A stretch of DNA of 9,670 bases from an uncultured Anaerotruncus sp. (GTDB lineage: Bacteria; Bacillota_A; Clostridia; Oscillospirales; CAG-272), in contig CATYWI010000016.1 in assembly GCA_958414155.1 (NCBI GenBank), positions 1 to 9,670 of the forward strand, written 5' to 3'. A model generated the notes under the pieces. It had not been told where the DNA came from and ran no database searches. It worked only from the letters and a program-made list of their open reading frames with translations. Shown here piece after piece: positions 1 to 6,877 of this stretch. How positions within the stretch are numbered: the first letter of the stretch is position 1; each line of letters opens with the position of its first letter. A program made the translations under genes and the position numbers.

Positions 1-455
1 ATAGGTAAGGATCTCCTGCATATCCGAGTCGGGAGCGCCGTTGCTCTTTTTTATATTCACCACGGCGATCCTGCGCAGATATTCGTTCCCGCAACGGTCG
101 AATACGGGCAGGGCACTGTACGACGGAGAGCCTTCCGCAGTCGTATGTATCATTCCGTATGTCCATTCGGACACGCGCCGCCACATACGGCTTTTTTGAT
201 TTTTTCTTCTGTGAGAAGATGATCTGCGCCGAGGTCCCGGCCGCCGTCTCCGTAGGCTTCCTTCAGCAGATACAGCGGACGCACCCCGGCTGCGAACCAT
301 TCGTCGGGGCATACCACGCCGTCACGTATGAATGAGCCTGCCGAATGGTCAATCTCGATTGCGTAAGCTTCGTTCACGTCGATACTGGCGCGGCGCGCCT
401 CCCGGTCTTCAAACAGCCATGCCGCTTCCGCGCGGTAGCTGTTTGCCTCAGTCAT
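1..455 (-). pseudogene. Uracil-DNA-glycosylase-like protein, frameshifted and partial
   Basis: The first 101 codons (455 down to the TGA at 150-152) encode a protein start with LYLLKEAYGDGG, which resembles the core strand and loop of uracil-DNA-glycosylase-superfamily proteins; this family call comes from memory of related clostridial proteins and is tentative. The frame then ends abruptly, but a second frame continues without a stop to position 1 and reads RMWRRVSEWTYGM, then LRRIAVVNIKKS, then MQEILTY. These are the segments expected next in the same protein. The two halves join if one base is gained in either of two six-base T runs (192-197 and 200-205; A runs in the mRNA). The gene starts 8 bases inside the end of xpt (ATGACTGA overlap), so it is probably translated by coupling. 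The frameshift may be a real mutation, a sequencing or assembly error, or less likely programmed slippage. The 3' end lies outside the window. Confidence 0.6.
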
Positions 456-1023
456 CGAGAAGGATCATGTCTCCGTTTTCGTTCAGTCCTATCCGAGCAA
501 GCGAATGAAGATCGACATTCATGCCTCTTATGCGGTCGCCGCCGGGCTGAAATGCCTTTTCTATGCATATTCCCGCACCGACAACGGTAGCTCCTGCCTG
601 ATTTACAATGTCTATCAGCCCGCGCAGCGCTTCGCCGTCGGCAAGGAAGTCGTCAATAAGCAGTACCCGGTCTCCGGGGGCAATGCAGCTGCGGTCCACG
701 CGCACCTCAAATACCGTTCCGCGGGTGAATGAGCGCACGAGCGAGGAATATGTATCTCCCGTGAGGTTCTTTGACTGCGACTTTTTTGCAAATACAACGT
801 CAACACCGAAATATCTTGCGGTAAGACACGCAATGCCAATGCCGGATGCTTCAACGGTGAGTATGAGCGTCGGTTTTTTATCCTTGAAGAGCCTGTAAAA
901 TTCTTCGCCGATACTGTCTATCAGCGCGGTATTCATGCGGTGGTTTAGAAAGCCGGATACTATCACGACTCCGCCGGGGCGAAGCTCGCCCTTTTCCTTT
1001 ATCATCTGCTTCAAAAGTTCCAT
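448..1023 (-). CDS. xpt: Xanthine phosphoribosyltransferase
   Basis: The 191-residue product makes XMP from xanthine and PRPP in cytosolic purine salvage. It matches the Bacillus-type Xpt along its whole length: it starts MELLKQMIKEKG, has the FLNHR segment near residue 25, TVEASGIG at 56-63 and the PRPP-binding motif VLLIDDFLADGEA at 120-132, then IEKAFQPG near 154 and SLARI near 174. The length is the usual one for the family. The start is supported by a GGAGG ribosome binding site at 1030-1034, six bases upstream. A promoter lies about 50 bases upstream of the start. The downstream gene overlaps the stop by 8 bases, so the two form an operon. No xanthine permease gene, the common partner, is present in the visible part. 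Confidence 0.96.
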   Translation of the reverse strand: MELLKQMIKEKGELRPGGVVIVSGFLNHRMNTALIDSIGEEFYRLFKDKKPTLILTVEASGIGIACLTARYFGVDVVFAKKSQSKNLTGDTYSSLVRSFTRGTVFEVRVDRSCIAPGDRVLLIDDFLADGEALRGLIDIVNQAGATVVGAGICIEKAFQPGGDRIRGMNVDLHSLARIGLNENGDMILLDD

Positions 1024-1075
1024 AAAAGACCTCCGGAATGTATCAATAAAATTTGAATGGGATAAATAATATAAT

Positions 1076-1104
1076 ATTATACATCAAAAATCGCCGCCGG
1101 TAAA
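1076..1104 (-). promoter_or_regulatory. Promoter of xpt
   Basis: On the minus strand the -35 box TTTACC (1099-1104; four of six matches to TTGACA) is separated by 17 bases from a perfect -10 box TATAAT (1076-1081). Transcription would start near 1069 and give a leader of about 45 bases. That is too short to hold a purine riboswitch aptamer, and no such consensus is visible. Confidence 0.7.
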
Positions 1105-1195
1105 TAGCAGACGCGAAAAAATTCGATTTTTACTGTCGATCAGGAGCGCTATATCGATTTTTTTATGTTTTTCTCGGGAAAATTCAAAAAAATAA

Positions 1196-1224
1196 TTGAT
1201 TACCGCGGCGGTTTGTGCTAAAAT
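1196..1224 (+). promoter_or_regulatory. Promoter of the five-gene plus-strand operon
   Basis: The -35 box TTGATT (1196-1201) and the extended -10 box TGC-TAAAAT (1219-1224) are separated by 17 bases. Transcription would start near 1231, about 48 bases before the preferred start codon at 1279. No other promoter is evident before the end of the operon because the genes leave no room between them. Confidence 0.7.
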
Positions 1225-1278
1225 GTAAAAGGAAATATTCTGCCTTGGATCATTTGAATGGGAAAGGAATTACCGGAT

Positions 1279-2313
1279 ATGAAAAAAGTATTGTTCCGCG
1301 GTGCAGTTGCCGGCTACAATAAAAGCGATGTGAACGAGTACATCGCCGATACCGATAAAAGACATGCCGAGGAGATGGCGGAAGCCGAACGCAGGATAAA
1401 CGAGCTGACCTCAGAGCTTGAAACATGCAAGAGCGTCAGCGCTATGAAGATATCCGGGCTTGAGGAAGCCGAAAAGAAGGCGCGCGAAGCGGCGGCTGAG
1501 CTTGAGCGCAGTCTTGCCGATGCCAAGGCTGAGGCGGCACGGACGGTCGCGGCTGCTGAAAACAGCACTGCGGCGGCAAAAAGCAAATGTGCCGATGCCG
1601 AGGGACGACTGGCGCGGCAGAACGATGAGCTTTCACGCCTCCGTGCGGATCTTGCCACAGCCGGGAAGAACGCCGTGAGCGATGACGAGCTTGCCGAGCT
1701 GCGCCGCCGCGCGGCAGCATATGACGAGCTTGAGGCACGCAGAATGACCGCTCCTGTTGTTGGCGCGGAGGCGGAGGCGGATAATGTGATCCGATCCGCA
1801 CAGACAGAGGCTGAAAGCATACGCCGCGAGGCAAAGGCGGGCGGAGCCGCCGCAGTCGAAGAGACTAAAAAGCAGGTGAGCGGTGAGCTTGCCGAGATAT
1901 ACGACATGATAAACCGCGCCGCCGCGGAGAGCGTTGAGGATATCCTTGCGGGAATGCGCGCGGCAGAGGAAGGCTTCGGTAAGCTGGGCGAACAGCTTCA
2001 CGATCAGAACCGTGACGCGGTGGCGCGAGTTGAAAGTCTGCGTGCAGAGATAGAAAAGAAGATTGGCGAAAGGCTCGATGAGGCGCGCTCGCGCGTTGAA
2101 GCGGAGCACGAGGAGGCGACACGCGCCGCGGCAAGTGCCGCCGCTGCCGATAAGACGGGCACGGATACCGCTGTAACGCCCGCGACATCCAAGGAAATGC
2201 AGGCTCACGCTCCGGTGCGCCAGCAGCAAAGACGTACCGAACTGCGTGAAAGGGGAGCGGGGAAGAATCGCCGTGAAAATGACGGATTCTTCCGCTTCGG
2301 ACGCAAAAAATGA
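1279..2313 (+). CDS. DivIVA-like coiled-coil protein
   Basis: The 344-residue product begins with a short DivIVA-like N-terminal motif (LFRGAVAGYNKSDVNEYI, residues 5-22; compare the F-x-x-x-x-x-GY-x-x-x-V-x-E-[FY] pattern of DivIVA/GpsB). A long Ala/Glu/Arg-rich coiled coil follows (about 25-130 and 160-290), including an EADNVIRSAQTEAESIRREA segment at 166-185 of the type seen in DivIVA C-terminal coils. The tail (300-344) is low in complexity and basic and ends FFRFGRKK. DivIVA-family proteins sit at curved membrane or the division site and recruit partners; the exact role here is unknown. No transmembrane segment is seen. An in-frame ATG at 1258 would add seven residues, but the start at 1279 has the better ribosome binding site (AAAGGA at 1263-1268) and leaves the motif at the extreme N-terminus, as in the family. 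The stop overlaps the next start by 4 bases (ATGA). Confidence 0.75.
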   Translation: MKKVLFRGAVAGYNKSDVNEYIADTDKRHAEEMAEAERRINELTSELETCKSVSAMKISGLEEAEKKAREAAAELERSLADAKAEAARTVAAAENSTAAAKSKCADAEGRLARQNDELSRLRADLATAGKNAVSDDELAELRRRAAAYDELEARRMTAPVVGAEAEADNVIRSAQTEAESIRREAKAGGAAAVEETKKQVSGELAEIYDMINRAAAESVEDILAGMRAAEEGFGKLGEQLHDQNRDAVARVESLRAEIEKKIGERLDEARSRVEAEHEEATRAAASAAAADKTGTDTAVTPATSKEMQAHAPVRQQQRRTELRERGAGKNRRENDGFFRFGRKK

Positions 2314-3197
2314 ATATAGGCGAAAGAATACGCGCCCTGAGAAACGCAAAAATGATGACGCAGAGCGAGCTGGCGGGTAAACAGATCACGCGCAATATGC
2401 TGTCGTGTATTGAAAACGGCTCCGCAATGCCGTCGCTTTCAACGGTCATGTATCTTGCCGCAAGGCTCGGCGTTCCTGCTGGCTTTTTGCTTGCCGAGGA
2501 CGGAGACGAGTTCAACTATAAAAAGATGAACGCGATGCCCAACATCAAGCGTGCATATGTGGCGCGCGACTACAGGATATGCCGCGATATATGCCTTTCT
2601 CTCGGCGGCAAGGATGACGAGATATGCAGTCTCATCTGCCTTTGTGCGTTCAACCTTGCGCGCGAGAAATTCGGCGACGGCAAACTGAATGATGCCGTGG
2701 CACTGTTTGACGAAGCATCGGCATACAGAGCCGAGTCGATGTATCCTCTGGTCGGAGTCACGGAGATAGCCTCTGTGTATCTTGCGTATATGCACGATAT
2801 ATCTCCGTCGCTGTATTCGGACATTCCGGACGACGACACGTCGGATATACCGTCAGAGGCGCTTACCGATCCGTTTTGCAGGTATTATATGATCCTGCGC
2901 CTGCTTGACAGACCGGAGGGTGAGGTGATGTCCCGGATGTATCTTGAGCATTTTACGGATGCCGAAAGGCAATACGCCGCGCACATCCGCGCACGTATCG
3001 CAATAGGCAAGCGGAATTATCAGGAGGCATACAACGAGCTGCGCACTCTGCTCAACGGAGAGACGGATGTCGCGGCGCCGGTGATGTATTTTGTGTTTTC
3101 CGATCTTGAGCGGTGCTGCAGCGCAATGTCGGACTACCGTGGCGCATATGAATATTCGAGCGACAAAATGGGTCTGCTTGAAAAGTTTTTGCGCTGA
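2310..3197 (+). CDS. XRE-family transcriptional regulator with helical repeat-like C-terminus
   Basis: The product has 295 residues. Residues 1-62 form a Cro/CI-type helix-turn-helix domain (IGERIRALRNAKMMTQSELA, then RNMLSCIENGSAMPSLSTVMYLAARLGVP), so it should bind DNA in the cytosol. The rest (about 75-295) is helical with repeat-like pairs such as KLNDAVALFDEASAY (125-139) and NYQEAYNELRTLLNG (236-250). This resembles the TPR-type sensor half of RRNPP-like or related XRE regulators, which bind a peptide or protein ligand; the ligand here is unknown. The start codon overlaps the previous stop (ATGA) and has no clear SD, so translation is probably coupled. It is a candidate regulator of its own operon. 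Confidence 0.85.
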   Translation: MNIGERIRALRNAKMMTQSELAGKQITRNMLSCIENGSAMPSLSTVMYLAARLGVPAGFLLAEDGDEFNYKKMNAMPNIKRAYVARDYRICRDICLSLGGKDDEICSLICLCAFNLAREKFGDGKLNDAVALFDEASAYRAESMYPLVGVTEIASVYLAYMHDISPSLYSDIPDDDTSDIPSEALTDPFCRYYMILRLLDRPEGEVMSRMYLEHFTDAERQYAAHIRARIAIGKRNYQEAYNELRTLLNGETDVAAPVMYFVFSDLERCCSAMSDYRGAYEYSSDKMGLLEKFLR

Positions 3198-3200
3198 GAA

Positions 3201-3575
3201 ATGAGAATTCGTATAAAGAAGCTCCTGGCGGCGGTAATTATGACGTTGTTGCTTGCGTCATGCTCGTCGTATTCATCCGGGAAGCCGGACTTTTATGCCG
3301 GCGAAACACTGACGCCGGAGGGCGTTGATTCAATATTGGCAGCCATATCGGAGAAGGAAGCAGCAGTGACCGAAAAGTATTCTCCGACCACCGATGAGGC
3401 GGGAGACACGGTGCTTTTCTGGTCCGAATCGGGCAAGGTGTGGCATCTAAGCCGCGAATGCCCGTCACTTAAACGGTCTACAAATATTAAAAGCGGAAAC
3501 AAAGCGGTAGCCGAGGCAGCGGGTAAGGAAAGAGTCTGCTCGGTATGCGGTAAGGGGGCAAAAAACAATGAATGA
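3201..3575 (+). CDS. Small lipoprotein with His/Cys motif
   Basis: The 124-residue product has a type II signal peptide: positive start (MRIRIKK), hydrophobic stretch 8-18 and lipobox LLASC with the lipidated Cys at 21. It should be anchored on the outer face of the cytoplasmic membrane. After a linker, residues 70-117 hold VLFWSESGKVWHLSRECPSL, then AAGKERVCSVCG. His82, Cys87, Cys113 and Cys116 are spaced like a small zinc-binding or disulfide-linked module found at the ends of many Firmicutes surface proteins (pattern W-x(n)-G-x-x-[YW]H-x(4)-C-P-x-L, then C-x-x-C). The biochemical function is unknown. The start lies three bases after the previous stop with no strong SD, which suggests coupling. 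The last 8 bases overlap the next gene. Confidence 0.75.
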   Translation: MRIRIKKLLAAVIMTLLLASCSSYSSGKPDFYAGETLTPEGVDSILAAISEKEAAVTEKYSPTTDEAGDTVLFWSESGKVWHLSRECPSLKRSTNIKSGNKAVAEAAGKERVCSVCGKGAKNNE

Positions 3576-4095
3576 CAATTTGGTTATAAGCCGGGCGACA
3601 TTGCTTGATACCGATGACATAATGGTGGTCATCGAAGAGGCGAGAGAAAGCATAGGAAGGCTGGGCATCGACCAGTGGCAGTACGGATATCCGAACCGCG
3701 AGGTGGTCCTCCGCGATATCGAGGCGGGCGTTTCCTTTACGGTGCGTGAGGGCGAGAGCGGTGCGCTGTGCGGTACATTTGCCGCGATAGATTCCGGTGA
3801 TCCTGCATATAATGAAATATTTGAGGGCGCATGGCTGACAGACGGACCGTATATCGCGCTGCACCGCTTTTGCGTGGCGCGCGCCTGCCGTGGCAAGGGC
3901 GTGAGCGATGCCATTATCGGGTATCTCAAAAAATATTGCGCCGGGAAAGGCTTTGCAAGCCTCAGAATCGATACTCATCACGGCAACTATCCCATGATAC
4001 GTATGCTTGAACGCACAGGCTTCACACGTTGCGGCGTGGTTTATCTTAAAAACGGCGAGCATCGCGTGGCGTTTGAGCTTCCCGTAGAAGGTTGA
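3568..4095 (+). CDS. GNAT-family N-acetyltransferase
   Basis: The 175-residue product has the GNAT fold pattern. An N-terminal SRATLLDTDDIMVVIEEARE (8-27) is followed by the core strand ALHRFCVA (97-104) and the acetyl-CoA pyrophosphate loop ARACRGKGVSDA (104-115). Then come LRIDTHHGNYPMIRMLERTGF (132-152; an Asn-x-x-x-[ML] motif B with Asn140) and a C-terminal VVYL. It would transfer an acyl group from acyl-CoA to an unidentified substrate in the cytosol. The start has a good SD (GGGGG at 3554-3558, nine bases upstream) and lies inside the end of the lipoprotein gene (ATGAATGA overlap). Related small GNATs act on amino acids, antibiotics or protein N-termini; the sequence does not decide between these. 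Confidence 0.88.
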   Translation: MNDNLVISRATLLDTDDIMVVIEEARESIGRLGIDQWQYGYPNREVVLRDIEAGVSFTVREGESGALCGTFAAIDSGDPAYNEIFEGAWLTDGPYIALHRFCVARACRGKGVSDAIIGYLKKYCAGKGFASLRIDTHHGNYPMIRMLERTGFTRCGVVYLKNGEHRVAFELPVEG

Positions 4096-4099
4096 CGCC

Positions 4100-4852
4100 A
4101 TGGCGGGCAGCTGGAAAGGGAAGCGTGTATGCTTTCTCGGCGATTCCATAACCGAGGGTATCGGCGTATCGGTCGGTGAGCGGTATTTTGACAGGCTGGC
4201 GGAGATGTTCGGTATCGAAGCGGTCGGAATGGGTGTGAACGGCGCCCAGCTTTCGGGAGTGCGGAAGCAGGCGGAGCGCGTTTTCAATACATACGGCGAG
4301 GCTGTGGATGCGATATTTATTTTTGCCGGGACCAATGATTTTTACGGCAATATACCGCTTGGGGACCGGTATCGTGAAAGGCGCGAGACGGTGACTATTC
4401 TGCGTGACAGTGACGGAAACGCTCTCGGCGTAGAGGAAAGACGCGTGCGCGATCTCAATATGAGCGGGAACACGGTCCGCGGCAGACTTGACCTCATCAT
4501 GTCATACCTGCGTCAGAATTACCCGACAAAGCTTGTGGTGCTTATGACGCCCGTACATCGTGCGTATGCGACGTTCGGAGTCAGTAACATTCAGTACAGT
4601 GAGCTGTACGCAAACAGCCTGGGAGAGTTTTTTGAGGACTACGTGCAGGCTGTGCGGGATGCGGCGGATATATGGTCGGCGCCGCTTATCGATCTTTACC
4701 GGGAAGGCGGACTTTCGCCGCTTTCGTACGAAAGTGCTACGGCGTTTTATGTGAACACCGAGACCGACAGGCTTCATCTGAATCCTGCGGGACACAGGCG
4801 TATTGCCGGTATCATCGCCGGATATATGCGAAGGTTCGAGGATATCATCTGA
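4100..4852 (+). CDS. SGNH/GDSL-family hydrolase
   Basis: The 250-residue product carries all four SGNH blocks: FLGDSITEG with nucleophile Ser16, Gly48 in GVNGAQ, Asn79 in FAGTND, and the Asp223/His226 pair in TDRLHLNPAGH. It should be an esterase or lipase-like hydrolase; family members commonly deacylate lipids, carbohydrates or cell-wall glycans. There is no signal peptide or membrane segment, so it is probably cytosolic. A segment at about 82-120, rich in charged residues, lies between blocks III and V. The ribosome binding site AGAAGG (4086-4091) lies 8 bases before the ATG and overlaps the end of the acetyltransferase gene. Its place beside a GNAT enzyme suggests acyl-group chemistry, but that is inference. 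It is the last gene of the operon. Confidence 0.9.
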   Translation: MAGSWKGKRVCFLGDSITEGIGVSVGERYFDRLAEMFGIEAVGMGVNGAQLSGVRKQAERVFNTYGEAVDAIFIFAGTNDFYGNIPLGDRYRERRETVTILRDSDGNALGVEERRVRDLNMSGNTVRGRLDLIMSYLRQNYPTKLVVLMTPVHRAYATFGVSNIQYSELYANSLGEFFEDYVQAVRDAADIWSAPLIDLYREGGLSPLSYESATAFYVNTETDRLHLNPAGHRRIAGIIAGYMRRFEDII

Positions 4853-4867
4853 AGCTGAAATGAATAT

Positions 4868-4908
4868 GCGGGCGGCTGTCGTGACCTGACTATGTGACAG
4901 CCGCCCGC
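4868..4908. repeat. Perfect GC-rich inverted repeat without a T tract
   Basis: GCGGGCGGCTGTC (4868-4880) and its exact complement (4896-4908) form a 13-base-pair stem around a 15-base loop, with further G-T wobble pairs possible inside it. It sits 15 bases after the hydrolase stop. No run of T follows on either strand, so it is not a standard intrinsic terminator. It could be an mRNA 3'-end stabiliser, a REP-like element, or a helper for the terminator that follows. Confidence 0.7.
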
Positions 4909-4917
4909 GAGCCGTAT

Positions 4918-4971
4918 AAATAATGTATCGGTGCAGCCGTGCAAAAGCACGGCAGCACCGATACATTATTT
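4918..4971. terminator. Bidirectional intrinsic terminator
   Basis: A 17-base outer stem (4918-4934 with 4955-4971, perfect) encloses a single A-A mismatch and a 7-base inner stem GCCGTGC/GCACGGC (4936-4942 with 4947-4953) capped by an AAAA loop. On the plus strand it runs into ATTATTTTGTT, and on the minus strand into TTATTTATAC, so it can stop both convergent operons. The right arm contains the TAA stop codon of the ATPase gene (4966-4968), so that mRNA has almost no 3' untranslated sequence before the hairpin. Confidence 0.85.
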
Positions 4972-6867
4972 TGTTCTCAGTATTCCTGAGCTGTTTATGA
5001 GCACGGCAAATGCCCCGCAGTTATGCAGGACCGAGCCTGCCAGCGCACTTATCACGCCGAACGCCGAAAGTCCTATCATGCATGCGCTTATGCCTATCGA
5101 CAACGCAAGATTCTGATATATCGTCCGGCGCGTACGCCGTGCAAGCCGCACGGCAAACGGAATGTTTTCAAGGTTATTGTTCATGAGTGCGATATCCGCC
5201 GACTGTATTGCCAGGTCCGATCCCATGGCGCCCATGGCGACGCCCACGTCAGCTTCACGCAGTGCAAGTGCGTCGTTTATACCGTCGCCGACTGCAAGCA
5301 CGTGATGTTCGCGCTTCAGCTGGCGCATATGGTCGTATTTGTCTTCCGGGAGAAGACCGGCATAAAGAACGTCTATACCTACCGCATCGCATATCGCACG
5401 TGCGGGGGCTTCACGGTCGCCTGTCAGCATGACGGTTTGCGTAATGCCGGCGGCGCGAAGGGCGCATATGCTTTCGGCGGCATTTTCACGTACCGTGTCG
5501 CCAAAGCAGAGACAGCCGAGGTATCTGCCGTTTACGGACACGCAGCTCATACTGCCGCCCGCCGCAGGCTCGGCTTCATCGGAAATGCTGCATTCCGCGG
5601 CGATCCATTCGCGTTTACCGAAACGGACTATGACGCTGCCGTCCCCGGACGCTCCCTCAACGCCCATGCCGGATATCTCCTTCACCGTAAGGTCGCGGCG
5701 GTAGGGAATATCCCCGGAGGCTTCGACCAGCGCGCGCGATACAGGGTGCGTCGATGCCATGGCGACAGATGCCGCGGCGGCAATAAGCTCCTCGCGCGTC
5801 GTGCCTTCGGCGCAAAGCACATCGGTAAGAGAAAGCTCCCCCTTTGTGACGGTACCGGTTTTATCAAACACAACGGTGTCTGTTTCGGTCATTTCCTCGA
5901 TGAATTTTGAGTTTTTAATGAGTATCCCGCGCTTTGTCGCAGCCGAAAGCGCCGCTATCATCGGTGCGGAGCTTACAAGCATCTGCCCGCAAGGGCATGA
6001 CACGACGAGTATCGCTATCGCTTTGCTTGCGTCGCGCGTTATCAGTGCCACTGCCGCCGCTACCGACAGCACAAACGGGATATAGTACATCATAAATCTG
6101 TCGATGAGCCGCGACTCGGGGATGGATATGCTTTCCGACTTTTCAAGCAGTGAGAGTATCTGTGAGAACGAGGTATCGACAAATTCCTTTTTTACCTCAA
6201 CGACTATCCTGCCGTCAAGATTCACGGTTCCGGCGTATACAGGGTCTCCCTCTTTGACATGAAAGGGAAGCGGCTCGCCGGTCAGCGATTTCTGATCTAT
6301 ATGGGTAGAGCCGGATACGACTGTGCCGTCTATCGGAATGCCCGCGCCGGGACGCACGACTATTTTGTCGCCTACCGAAAGCGTTTTTACATCGACCGTG
6401 CGTTCACCGTCATTGTCAAGCAGTATCGCAGTGCTTTGCTGCATGCGCCGCAGACCGTCTATGACGTCGCGCCCGCCCATTATGCTGCGCTCCTCAAGAA
6501 AGTGCGCGGCGTTGAGTATCAGCGGTATCAGCACCGCAAGGATGAGATCTCCCGTAAAATAGCACGCCGTTATTGCAATGGCAACGAGTATCTCCATTGC
6601 GTTGGTCATGTTTTTGGTGGCTATCCCTTTTATCGAAGCAACAAAAACCGGTATCGCTTCAATAAGAAAGCCTACGGTGTATATCAGCGCCGGGATCGTG
6701 CTGCGCCCCGGGAAAACGGCGGAATAGATAAGTCCGACTATTATGCAGGAGACAGCCGCCGCGCCGCAGATTATCTCGCGCCGCAGGCGGCGCTTGCCGC
6801 TGTCGGTAAGATTGTCACGTGAGAGCGCTTCCAGACTGCGCCCCGCCATGTTATCTATGTTTTCCAT
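4966..6867 (-). CDS. Heavy-metal-translocating P1B-type ATPase, no N-terminal HMA domain
   Basis: The 633-residue membrane pump is driven by ATP. Membrane pairs lie at about 31-78, 90-122, 260-300 and 583-628, eight spans in all as in P1B pumps. Core motifs are the actuator TGEP (196-199), the phosphorylation site DKTGT (335-339), the HP pair of P1B nucleotide domains (374-375) and the hinge GDGIND (527-532). The metal-site motif in the sixth span is CPCG (291-294), where CPCA or a similar form is usual. The last span has LHNCGAFAV (614-622), reminiscent of the HN motif of CtpC-type manganese/iron-group ATPases rather than the Asp of zinc/cadmium pumps. The metal cannot be assigned. No CxxC metal-binding domain precedes the first span. 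The SD AGGTGA (6872-6877) overlaps the stop of the upstream SPFH gene, so the two are tightly coupled. Confidence 0.93.
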   Translation of the reverse strand: MENIDNMAGRSLEALSRDNLTDSGKRRLRREIICGAAAVSCIIVGLIYSAVFPGRSTIPALIYTVGFLIEAIPVFVASIKGIATKNMTNAMEILVAIAITACYFTGDLILAVLIPLILNAAHFLEERSIMGGRDVIDGLRRMQQSTAILLDNDGERTVDVKTLSVGDKIVVRPGAGIPIDGTVVSGSTHIDQKSLTGEPLPFHVKEGDPVYAGTVNLDGRIVVEVKKEFVDTSFSQILSLLEKSESISIPESRLIDRFMMYYIPFVLSVAAAVALITRDASKAIAILVVSCPCGQMLVSSAPMIAALSAATKRGILIKNSKFIEEMTETDTVVFDKTGTVTKGELSLTDVLCAEGTTREELIAAAASVAMASTHPVSRALVEASGDIPYRRDLTVKEISGMGVEGASGDGSVIVRFGKREWIAAECSISDEAEPAAGGSMSCVSVNGRYLGCLCFGDTVRENAAESICALRAAGITQTVMLTGDREAPARAICDAVGIDVLYAGLLPEDKYDHMRQLKREHHVLAVGDGINDALALREADVGVAMGAMGSDLAIQSADIALMNNNLENIPFAVRLARRTRRTIYQNLALSIGISACMIGLSAFGVISALAGSVLHNCGAFAVLINSSGILRTK

Positions 6868-6871
6868 GCCG

Positions 6872-6877
6872 TCACCT
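6872..6877 (-). promoter_or_regulatory. Ribosome binding site of the ATPase gene overlapping the upstream stop
   Basis: AGGTGA on the minus strand contains the TGA stop of the third SPFH gene and lies 4 bases before the ATPase ATG. Ribosomes finishing the SPFH gene would reach the site directly, which ties the output of the two proteins together. Confidence 0.6.

Noticed and set aside
1112..1131. Small hairpin CGAA-AAAA-TTCG followed by a T run, as a terminator
   Set aside because: The stem is only four base pairs, and no transcript is expected to end there because both neighbouring genes point away.
1460..2140. Possible tandem DNA repeats in the DivIVA-like gene
   Set aside because: The similarity is at the level of Ala/Glu coiled-coil composition; no fixed-length DNA unit repeats.
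1633..2349. Minus-strand open frames over the DivIVA-like gene
   Set aside because: They arise from the Ala/Glu-rich codon pattern of the real gene; no motif or start signal supports them.
3487..4335. Open frame of 282 codons on the minus strand
   Set aside because: It is antisense to the GNAT and SGNH genes, whose catalytic motifs are intact; the translation shows no family motif.
5023..5910. Open frame of 295 codons on the plus strand
   Set aside because: It is antisense to the ATPase catalytic region, with DKTGT and GDGIND intact on the other strand.
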